This document shows, in pieces, positions 54,480-60,243 of a DNA stretch of 60,243 bases. The position numbers were made by a program, and so were the translations under genes. Below the pieces are notes generated by a model that saw only the letters and a program-made list of their open reading frames with translations, ran no database searches and was not told the origin of the DNA. Positions within the stretch are counted from its first letter, which is position 1. Every line of letters starts with the position of its first letter. Source of the DNA: Alkalibacterium olivapovliticus (GTDB lineage Bacteria; Bacillota; Bacilli; Lactobacillales; Carnobacteriaceae_A); NCBI RefSeq assembly GCF_003003275.1, contig NZ_PVTO01000015.1:1-60243 (forward strand). Direction: 5' to 3'.

Positions 54480-54514
54480 AAAGGTGAATCTTTTGTCTAA
54501 AAGATTGCACCTTT
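54480..54514. other. Inverted repeat after the ABC exporter gene
   Basis: AAAGGTG...ATCTTTT (54480-54495) pairs with AAAAGAT..CACCTTT (54499-54514) with a small mismatch. Only TTTTG follows, so it is a weak terminator for the exporter or an operator. Confidence 0.45.
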
Positions 54515-54533
54515 TGAGATAAAGAAGTATAAT
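54505..54533 (+). promoter_or_regulatory. Possible promoter of the flippase gene
   Basis: TTGCAC (54505-54510), 17-base spacer, TATAAT (54528-54533). It overlaps the preceding inverted repeat. Confidence 0.45.
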
Positions 54534-54545
54534 AGACTCTGTTAC

Positions 54546-54569
54546 AAAGGAGCATCAGGCTCCTTTTTT
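54546..54569 (+). terminator. Terminator or attenuator before the flippase gene
   Basis: AAAGGAGC (54546-54553) pairs perfectly with 54559-54566, 5-base loop, run of T to 54569. It lies only 12 bases behind the -10 box, so it could end a very short leader RNA. Confidence 0.75.
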
Positions 54570-54653
54570 CTTCGACCAAAACTAAAGAAAAAGCAGCATC
54601 CCCACTTTTACAATTTAAGCAAAGTGGAAACGATTGAAAAGAGGTTTCAGTAA

Positions 54654-56315
54654 ATGGATTCAGATACATCAAAAGTAATAGGCAAAGAAATGTCACATGA
54701 TCAGAAAATGGTCAGCGGAACGGCCTGGATGACAGCAGGTAGTATGATATCAAGGATACTCGGCGCTTTATATATTATTCCATGGTACGCATGGATGGGC
54801 GGACAGGGTCCTGGGGATGCTGCAAATGCACTTTACCAAATGGGATACACACCATATGGATTTTTCCTGGCTCTGGCTACAGCAGGTGTGCCGAGTGCCA
54901 TATCAAAACAAGTTAGCTACTATAATGCATTGGGAGAATATGAAGTTTCCAAATCGATTTACAAGCAGGGACTTAAGATAATGGCGTTTACCGGTGTTTT
55001 GTCGGCCATCATTATGTATCTGATTGCCCCGTTACTAGCTGGAGCAAGTCCATCTGCCAATACAGATGAAGCTATATTAGTCATGCGGTCGCTTACGCCA
55101 GCTTTACTGATTATACCGGCTCAGAGTGTGACCAGAGGGTTTATTCAGGGACATAATACAATGGCTCCATCGGCAATATCACAGATTCTGGAACAAGTTT
55201 CCCGTATTATATTTTTACTGTCGACGGTTTTTGTCATCAGGCAGGTCAATTCCGGTGAAGTGGTTACAGCCGTTGCTTTTTCAACGTTTGCAGCCTTCAT
55301 AGGAGCACTGTTTTCACTGCTTTACCTAGGGTATGTGCTGAAGCGGATGAACACGGCATTCAATTATGAACCGGAAGAGAGCAAAGGAGAAGTGTCTGTA
55401 TCGCCTAATCAGCTGATCATCAATATCATCAAAACGTCGATTCCGTTTATTGTTATTGCAACAGGCATTATCGTTTTCCAGATTGTTGATCAGATTTCAT
55501 ATGGCCCAATCATGTCGGCATTTTCGAATATGAGCGAAGCTGATATCCAACAAACATACGGAATCACGCAGGCGAATGCACACAAACTGATTATGGTCCT
55601 CACTTCATTTGGAACGGCTATGTCTATCGCTTCTGTTCCCCTGATCAGTGACTTGATTGCTAAAAAGAACATGAATGAAGTACGCAGACAATTTTCGAAA
55701 GGAATTCAGCTTTTACTCTTTGCCATGTTCCCAGCTGCTATCGGCATGATGGTGGTTGCTGAACCGTTATATACGATTTTCTACGGAAACAACACATTAG
55801 GAACAGGCATCACTCAAGTATCAGCAATCATGAGTATTTTCGTAGCACTTTATGCTGTCCTTGGTAACATGCTGCAGGCAGCAAATCTAACTAGACCAGC
55901 AATTAAAGCTCTTTTCCTGGGACTAGTTGTAAAAATCGTCACTCAAGTCATTTTTGTTGCCTATTTGGGTCCATACGGCATGCTCTTATCCACCATCACA
56001 GGATTTGCTGTCAGCTGTGGATTGATGATGCGAATTATGCATCAGCACACACATTATTCAGCTAACCGTTTATTTAGACGATCGCTTCTGATTCTTATTT
56101 TTTCCATTGTCATGGGAATAGGGACGTTCATAGCAAAATGGGGATTAGGCTTTGTTCTGAATTATGAAATCAAAGTGCACTCACTTATAGCGCTCATGAT
56201 TTTAGCTATTGTCGGCATTGTTATTTACGGTTACCTCGTTCTTAAAACGAAACTCGCTGACCGTCTGATTGGTGGACAAGCTGCACGTGTCAGAAATAAA
56301 TTGAGAATCAGTTAA
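54654..56315 (+). CDS. murJ: Lipid II flippase MurJ-type protein (YtgP family)
   Basis: A 553-residue membrane protein with about 14 helices, MOP superfamily (MVSGTAWMTAGSMISRILGALYIIPWYAWMGG at the start; ATAGVPSAISKQVSYYNALGEY; LTPALLIIPAQSVTRGFIQGHNTM; MFPAAIGMMVVAEPLYTIFYG). This pattern matches YtgP, the MurJ-type flippase of Bacillus, rather than general O-antigen flippases. It moves lipid II across the membrane for wall synthesis. The next gene is an RsuA-type pseudouridine synthase, as in the Bacillus ytgP-ytzG pair, which supports the call. AAGAGG precedes the ATG. Confidence 0.88.
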   Translation: MDSDTSKVIGKEMSHDQKMVSGTAWMTAGSMISRILGALYIIPWYAWMGGQGPGDAANALYQMGYTPYGFFLALATAGVPSAISKQVSYYNALGEYEVSKSIYKQGLKIMAFTGVLSAIIMYLIAPLLAGASPSANTDEAILVMRSLTPALLIIPAQSVTRGFIQGHNTMAPSAISQILEQVSRIIFLLSTVFVIRQVNSGEVVTAVAFSTFAAFIGALFSLLYLGYVLKRMNTAFNYEPEESKGEVSVSPNQLIINIIKTSIPFIVIATGIIVFQIVDQISYGPIMSAFSNMSEADIQQTYGITQANAHKLIMVLTSFGTAMSIASVPLISDLIAKKNMNEVRRQFSKGIQLLLFAMFPAAIGMMVVAEPLYTIFYGNNTLGTGITQVSAIMSIFVALYAVLGNMLQAANLTRPAIKALFLGLVVKIVTQVIFVAYLGPYGMLLSTITGFAVSCGLMMRIMHQHTHYSANRLFRRSLLILIFSIVMGIGTFIAKWGLGFVLNYEIKVHSLIALMILAIVGIVIYGYLVLKTKLADRLIGGQAARVRNKLRIS

Positions 56316-56369
56316 AAACAACAATCTAATGAATCAAAAACAAGCATACCGTATTTTAAAGGAGTTTTT

Positions 56370-57089
56370 ATGAGACTAGATAAACTGCTTGCCCATAGTG
56401 GGTTAGGCACACGTAAAGAAGTCAAGAAATTACTGAAGAAAAAAATCGTTGAAGTCAACAATGAAATCGTCACTGATCCTAAAATACATGTCGATTTGGA
56501 TGTCGATCACGTAACCGTTAGTGGAGAGACGCTGGACTATCAGGAATTCATTTATTTAATGATGAATAAACCTCAAGGCGTTATCAGTGCAACTGAGGAT
56601 AATATGCATGAAACAGTCCTTGACCTGCTGGAAATGCAGGATAGTCTGCAGGAACCTCATCCAGTTGGCCGATTGGATATTGATACGGAAGGGCTGCTGA
56701 TTCTGACAAATGACGGCAAGTTAACACACCGTCTGCTGTCACCTAAGCACCATGTTGATAAGCTGTACTATGCAGAAATTGACGGGATCGTGACGGAAGA
56801 GGATCAGACAGTATTTGAACAGGGTGTGATCCTTGAAGATGACTATCAGACATTACCCGCCAAACTGGATATCGTTTCTGTAAATGAAGACACTAACACT
56901 TCTGTAATCAAATTAGTGATACAGGAAGGCAAATTTCATCAAGTCAAGCGCATGATGCATTCTGTCGGAAAAGAAGTCACTTACCTGAAACGTCTGGAAA
57001 TGGGCCCATTAAAACTGGATGATCAGTTAGAATTAGGTGCATACCGCGAGCTGACTTCCGAAGAGCTGGATTTACTAAGAAACGCATAA
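56370..57089 (+). CDS. rsuA: 16S rRNA pseudouridine synthase, RsuA family
   Basis: A 239-residue enzyme isomerising a uridine in small-subunit rRNA. The N-terminal S4 domain (MRLDKLLAHSGLGTRKEVKKLLKKKIVEVNN) is followed by the catalytic domain with Asp in HPVGRLDIDTEGLLILTNDG, and EGKFHQVKRMMHSVGKEVTYLKRLEMGPL. Length and sequence fit the RsuA branch acting at U516 rather than RluB; this is inferred. AAAGGAG precedes the ATG. It follows the flippase gene after 54 bases and is probably co-transcribed. Confidence 0.92.
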   Translation: MRLDKLLAHSGLGTRKEVKKLLKKKIVEVNNEIVTDPKIHVDLDVDHVTVSGETLDYQEFIYLMMNKPQGVISATEDNMHETVLDLLEMQDSLQEPHPVGRLDIDTEGLLILTNDGKLTHRLLSPKHHVDKLYYAEIDGIVTEEDQTVFEQGVILEDDYQTLPAKLDIVSVNEDTNTSVIKLVIQEGKFHQVKRMMHSVGKEVTYLKRLEMGPLKLDDQLELGAYRELTSEELDLLRNA

Positions 57090-57158
57090 AAAAGACATAG
57101 GAGCTGCTTCATCCTTTTTATAAAAAAGGGATGAAAGCAAATGCTCTTATGTCTTTTT
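57089..57158. terminator. Long bidirectional terminator
   Basis: AAAAAGACATA pairs with TATGTCTTTTT, then GAGC/GCTC, GCTTCATCC/GGGATGAAAGC and an A/T top, with small bulges, over about 70 bases. It lies between convergent rsuA and the small membrane protein gene. Confidence 0.82.
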
Positions 57159-57165
57159 ATATGGA

Positions 57166-57429
57166 TTATAGTACAAACGTTTGAAGAATCAGCGCCAGGA
57201 ATCCAGCTGAAATGTAGGCAAAGGCTAACGCCATAGTCCATTTAGTTTTCTTTTTTTCCTGCTCATGTGCTTCTTTGGTGATGTAGGGCGCAGCCTGTGG
57301 TGTGGACCACAAAGTGAAAATAAAAAAAACCGCTATCCCGATAAAGTAAAGTACATCCAGACCCATCATCATTAAAATAAATCCGAGTAGAAATACCCAG
57401 AGACTTGAAAACCATAACTTACTTTTCAT
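57166..57429 (-). CDS. Small membrane protein of unknown function
   Basis: An 87-residue protein with three hydrophobic stretches (about 6-22, 26-40 and 65-86) and a polar, charged loop (TPQAAPYITKEAHEQEKKKTKW). I do not recognise the family. I take the ATG at 57429, eight bases after AAAGG, rather than the ATG at 57438 that touches it. It converges on rsuA and has the same direction as nnrD, 134 bases downstream of the nnrD start side, with no promoter that I can define. Confidence 0.65.
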   Translation of the reverse strand: MKSKLWFSSLWVFLLGFILMMMGLDVLYFIGIAVFFIFTLWSTPQAAPYITKEAHEQEKKKTKWTMALAFAYISAGFLALILQTFVL

Positions 57430-57563
57430 CCGAAACATCCTTTACTGTAACTTAAAAAATTGTCTAAATAAGTGTACCTTTTTTTAAGGCTGATGACAAC
57501 AGGGTCAAAACTTGAGCAAACAGAAAAAGGATGTGCTGAGAAATCACAGGGCAATATTTTTCA

Positions 57564-58412
57564 TCAGATAAAACTTAGTTTGCCGGCAGTTTTCGTAAAT
57601 TCCTTCATAGTAAACGGTATTTTTTCGATAATATGAGAGGGGAGAGTGACGTACTGTGTTTTAGCCAGTTCATCTCCGATATAACTGTGAAGATACACAG
57701 CAGACAGCACTGCCTTCTTGTTATCATCAAATTGGGCAACGAAGCCACCGATCATACCAGCCAATGTGTCACCCATACCGCCAGTGGCCATTGCAGGATT
57801 TCCAGTGGTATTCTGCCAGACTTCTTCCTCATAGTAAACCTCAGTACGACTTTTTTTCAGGACCACCACTGCGTTCAGTTCTTTTACTTTTTCCTGATTG
57901 GTTTCTAGGTACTGTTCGTCAAGCGGAAGCCCGGTCATCGTACGCCATTCTCCAAGGTGAGGCGTGAAAATCAGAGATGCTTCTGTTTCAGGCAACTTTT
58001 CATTTACATGCAGGTAAATCGCGTCCCCGTCCACTAGAACCAGCTGATCTTTTCCGGCAGTCTGGTAAACCGTCTGAAGCACATTCAAAGCCAAAGTATC
58101 CCGACCTAATCCGGGGCCGACAACGATCACATCCATGGAATCGATTTTCTCTTCGAGTTGGTTAAGATCTTCCATCGGTAAAAACATCGCTTCAGGAAGT
58201 CTGGTATGTAGCGCTGCCTGGTTGCTTGAATGGGTAGCTACTGTCACGAGTCCGGCACCACTGTGTAAACCGGCCGACGCTGAGAGCATGATTGCTCCCC
58301 CCATATTCTGATTACCACCAACAAATAAAACACGTCCATATGTTCCTTTATAACTGTCTCTTTTTCGTTTGGGAATAAAGGCTTCGACTTTTTCTTTCGT
58401 GATTTTTTCCAT
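57564..58412 (-). CDS. nnrD: ADP-dependent NAD(P)H-hydrate dehydratase
   Basis: A 282-residue repair enzyme that turns damaged, hydrated NAD(P)H back to NAD(P)H using ADP. Ribokinase-like fold with RVLFVGGNQNMGGAIMLSASAGLHSGAGLVTVAT, VVGPGLGRDT, LVDGDAIYL, LIFTPHLGEW and NTTGNPAMATGGMGDTLAGMIGGFVAQ; the last holds the catalytic Asp. It is the stand-alone dehydratase without the NnrE epimerase domain, normal in lactic acid bacteria. AAAGGAGGG lies upstream of the start. Confidence 0.94.
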   Translation of the reverse strand: MEKITKEKVEAFIPKRKRDSYKGTYGRVLFVGGNQNMGGAIMLSASAGLHSGAGLVTVATHSSNQAALHTRLPEAMFLPMEDLNQLEEKIDSMDVIVVGPGLGRDTLALNVLQTVYQTAGKDQLVLVDGDAIYLHVNEKLPETEASLIFTPHLGEWRTMTGLPLDEQYLETNQEKVKELNAVVVLKKSRTEVYYEEEVWQNTTGNPAMATGGMGDTLAGMIGGFVAQFDDNKKAVLSAVYLHSYIGDELAKTQYVTLPSHIIEKIPFTMKEFTKTAGKLSFI

Positions 58413-58540
58413 CGAAAAACCCTCCTTTGGTTCAGTTTACTCCTTCTAGATTAAACAGTCACGCAAAAACAGTTTCTCAAAAAGTCGGAGTGGACGAAGA
58501 AGGAATCTGTTTATTTACTCCGGTTTATCCACCTCAATGA

Positions 58541-58569
58541 TTGGCGTTTCATGAAATTAATGATAAAAT
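58541..58569 (+). promoter_or_regulatory. Promoter of pepV
   Basis: TTGGCG (58541-58546), 17-base spacer, TAAAAT (58564-58569), 38 bases before the start. Confidence 0.55.
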
Positions 58570-58607
58570 GGTAAAAGAGACAAGTAAAGTATAGGAGGAA
58601 TATAAGA

Positions 58608-60017
58608 ATGACAGAACAGACGATTGACTGGAAAGCAGAAGCAGCGAAACGCAAAGATGCGTTTCTAAAAGACCTGTTTGACTTATTACGTATAGACAGT
58701 GTCAGAGATGACAATAAAGCAACAGATGAAGCGCCAGTAGGACCGGGGCCAAAAGAGGCTCTCGAAGCGTTCCTCGCATTAGGTGAACGTGACGGTTTTA
58801 TCACTAAAAATGTAGATAACTGGGCTGGACACATCGAATATGGTGACGGTGATGAATTGATGGGTGTGCTCGCTCACGTGGACGTCGTACCGACTGGAAC
58901 TGGATGGGAAACGGATCCGTTCGAACCAGTAATTAAAGATGGACGTATTTACGCACGCGGCTCAAGTGATGACAAAGGTCCTGGAGTTGCAGCTTACTAT
59001 GCTTTGAAAATGATCAAAGACATGGACCTGCCCGTTTCGAAAAAAGTTCGCTTTATTATCGGAACCGATGAAGAAAGTGAATGGAAAGGCATCAAGCACT
59101 ACCTGGAAACAGAACCTCAGCCAGATTTCGGGTTCTCACCTGATGCTACGTTCCCGATTATTAATGGGGAAAAAGGGAATGCTACAGTCTTTATTGAAAC
59201 AAAAGCAGACGGAACTGGATCGACTCACGAACTGGTTGAATTTGAATCAGGATTGCGTCCCAATATGGTTCCTCAAGATGCGGTAGCTGTAGTGAAAAGC
59301 AGCAACCCTGCTGAAATTGAGTCTTCACTAAACGCTTTCTTAGATGGAGTGCCTGTTAAAGGTGTGGTAGCTGTAGATGGTGATAAAGTAACGGTAGAAA
59401 TTACTGGTAAAGCAGCACACGGAAGTAAACCGGCAAGCGGCGTGAATGCTGCAACGTATCTCGCGCGCTTCCTGTCAGACTTTGACTTCGCTAAGGATGC
59501 GAAAACATTCCTTGAAGTCATCACATTATACTTGCACGATGATCCCGAAGGTAAAAAACTGGGAATTGATCATACGGATGCAGTTATGGGTGAACTGACT
59601 TCTAATTCTGGTGTCTTCTCTTATAAAGCGAATGAGAGTGGGAAAATCACAGTCAACATGCGCTACCCTCAAGGCTTGACAGAAGAAGGCATTTTCGAGA
59701 GTTTCAAAGCCAAACTGTCTCAATATGACGTTGAGTTATCTAAAACAGAAGGTAAAGAACCACATTATGTACCAGCTAACGATCCATTAGTGACAACACT
59801 GCTTGACGTTTACCATCGTCAGACAGGACTGGAGGCACACGAAATGGTTATTGGAGGCGGAACGTATGGACGCTTGATGGAACGTGGTGTTGCTTACGGC
59901 GCAATGTTCCCGGATAGCATCGATACGATGCACCAGGCAAATGAATTCATGGCAGTAGACGATTTAATGAACGCGATGGCCATTTATGCTGAAGCCATTT
60001 ACGAACTAGTCAAATAA
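58608..60017 (+). CDS. pepV: Dipeptidase PepV (M20 family)
   Basis: A 469-residue cytoplasmic zinc dipeptidase with broad specificity. Metal and catalytic residues are clear: His-x-Asp in MGVLAHVDVVPTG, ARGSSDDKGPGVAAYYALK, catalytic Glu pair in IIGTDEESEWKGIKHY, GFSPDATFPIINGEKG, and the late His in PDSIDTMHQANEFM. The lid domain (about 180-380) contains ITGKAAHGSKPASGVNAATYLARFL. TAGGAGGAA precedes the ATG. Its terminator is the insertion point of the group II intron at the end of the window, so the coding region is intact. Confidence 0.96.
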   Translation: MTEQTIDWKAEAAKRKDAFLKDLFDLLRIDSVRDDNKATDEAPVGPGPKEALEAFLALGERDGFITKNVDNWAGHIEYGDGDELMGVLAHVDVVPTGTGWETDPFEPVIKDGRIYARGSSDDKGPGVAAYYALKMIKDMDLPVSKKVRFIIGTDEESEWKGIKHYLETEPQPDFGFSPDATFPIINGEKGNATVFIETKADGTGSTHELVEFESGLRPNMVPQDAVAVVKSSNPAEIESSLNAFLDGVPVKGVVAVDGDKVTVEITGKAAHGSKPASGVNAATYLARFLSDFDFAKDAKTFLEVITLYLHDDPEGKKLGIDHTDAVMGELTSNSGVFSYKANESGKITVNMRYPQGLTEEGIFESFKAKLSQYDVELSKTEGKEPHYVPANDPLVTTLLDVYHRQTGLEAHEMVIGGGTYGRLMERGVAYGAMFPDSIDTMHQANEFMAVDDLMNAMAIYAEAIYELVK

Positions 60018-60027
60018 TCAGTAAGGA

Positions 60028-60058
60028 AGGAAGAATCCTCGGAATCTTCCTTTTTCTT
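60028..60058 (+). terminator. Terminator of pepV and intron target
   Basis: AGGAAGA (60028-60034) pairs with TCTTCCT (60045-60051), extended by TCC/GGA across one A-A mismatch, followed by TTTTCTT. The group II intron starts at 60059, seven bases after the stem. Confidence 0.75.
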
Positions 60059-60243
60059 GTGCGCCCGGCATGGGCGATAACTTGGTGGTGAAAGTCCACT
60101 ACAGACTTGGCAGTAGGAACTGTTAGCGAAAGACAAGGGTGTCCGCCGTGAGGCGGAATCTGAAGGAAGTCGGACGCAAATGCTTGCACTGACGAACAGA
60201 AACTTCATACCAAGGCTTAATAGAACGGATGAGCTTGCAAGAC
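60059..60243 (+). mobile_element. Group II intron, 5' part (continues beyond the window)
   Basis: The sequence opens with GTGCGCCCGGCATGGGCG, fitting the GTGYG 5' end of group II introns and their first domain I hairpin. It continues with segments familiar from bacterial group II introns: TTGGTGGTGAAAGTCCACTAC, CTTGGCAGTAGGAACTG, GTGTCCGCCGTGAGGCGGAA, TGAAGGAAGTCGGACGCAAA and CACTGACGAACAG. Only domain I is in view; the reverse transcriptase gene and 3' end lie outside. Insertion just after a terminator stem points to class C, which targets such sites. Whether it is full length or active cannot be seen. Confidence 0.85.

Noticed and set aside
54624-54637. cre-like TGGAAACGATTGAA upstream of the flippase
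   Set aside because: Three fixed positions of the consensus fail, symmetry is poor, and a flippase gene is an unlikely catabolite target.

Overview
The window is a stretch of chromosome from a low-GC Gram-positive bacterium of the order Lactobacillales, most probably the family Carnobacteriaceae (an Alkalibacterium- or Marinilactibacillus-like organism). This is inferred from gene content and order: pepQ divergent from ccpA, yebC followed by a comG operon, pepP-efp-yqhY-nusB-xseA-xseB-ispA-tlyA-argR-recN, gnd next to a LisRK/CovRS-type two-component pair, and pepV. Very acidic extracytoplasmic tails fit a salt- or alkali-tolerant life. Almost everything is housekeeping, with strong AGGAGG-type ribosome binding sites, tight operons and hairpin-plus-T-run terminators. 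No rRNA or tRNA gene was found.

Layout. 1-3.4 kb: a MscS channel, two small envelope proteins (DUF948, YtxH), then two adjacent genes that are each broken by one missing base (an FMN-binding lipoprotein and a DUF421 membrane protein). 3.4-14.3 kb: pepQ/ccpA with a cre site between them, a class A penicillin-binding protein with a long Glu-Pro/Asp tail, trhO, a PcsB/CwlO-like NlpC/P60 hydrolase, pepF and a VanZ-like protein. 14.4-19.4 kb: yebC and a complete comGA-G competence pseudopilus operon. 19.5-28.2 kb: the pepP-to-recN housekeeping block, lacking folD and dxs at the places where Bacillus has them. 28.2-33.4 kb: a mini-protein (DUF4044), gnd, a two-component system and a NERD-domain protein. 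33.4-34.2 kb: a GC-rich tandem array with an exact 105-bp period, the most unusual object in the window. 34.5-38.5 kb: yidC2, acyP and ftsK/spoIIIE. 38.7-43.7 kb: a BmpA-NupABC-type nucleoside ABC importer. 43.7-49.9 kb: mnmM, a 1219-residue GH73 glucosaminidase with 12 LysM modules, and a NagE-type GlcNAc PTS transporter. 49.9-52.6 kb: a T-box leader and leuS. 52.7-60.0 kb: an ABC exporter, a MurJ/YtgP flippase, an RsuA pseudouridine synthase, a small membrane protein, nnrD and pepV. The window ends inside the 5' part of a group II intron that sits directly behind the pepV terminator hairpin.

How parts fit together. Cell-wall biology is heavily represented: a PBP, a PcsB-like hydrolase, a LysM glucosaminidase with an apparent WalR box, a MurJ-type flippase and VanZ. 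The glucosaminidase followed by a GlcNAc PTS suggests wall turnover coupled to sugar recovery. The PTS promoter contains a cre-like site, and CcpA itself is encoded in the window. Peptide use is served by PepQ, PepP, PepF and PepV. YebC and EF-P, both linked to translation through proline-rich stretches, lie 6 kb apart.

Limits: all calls come from reading the sequence. No database search, structure prediction or alignment was run.
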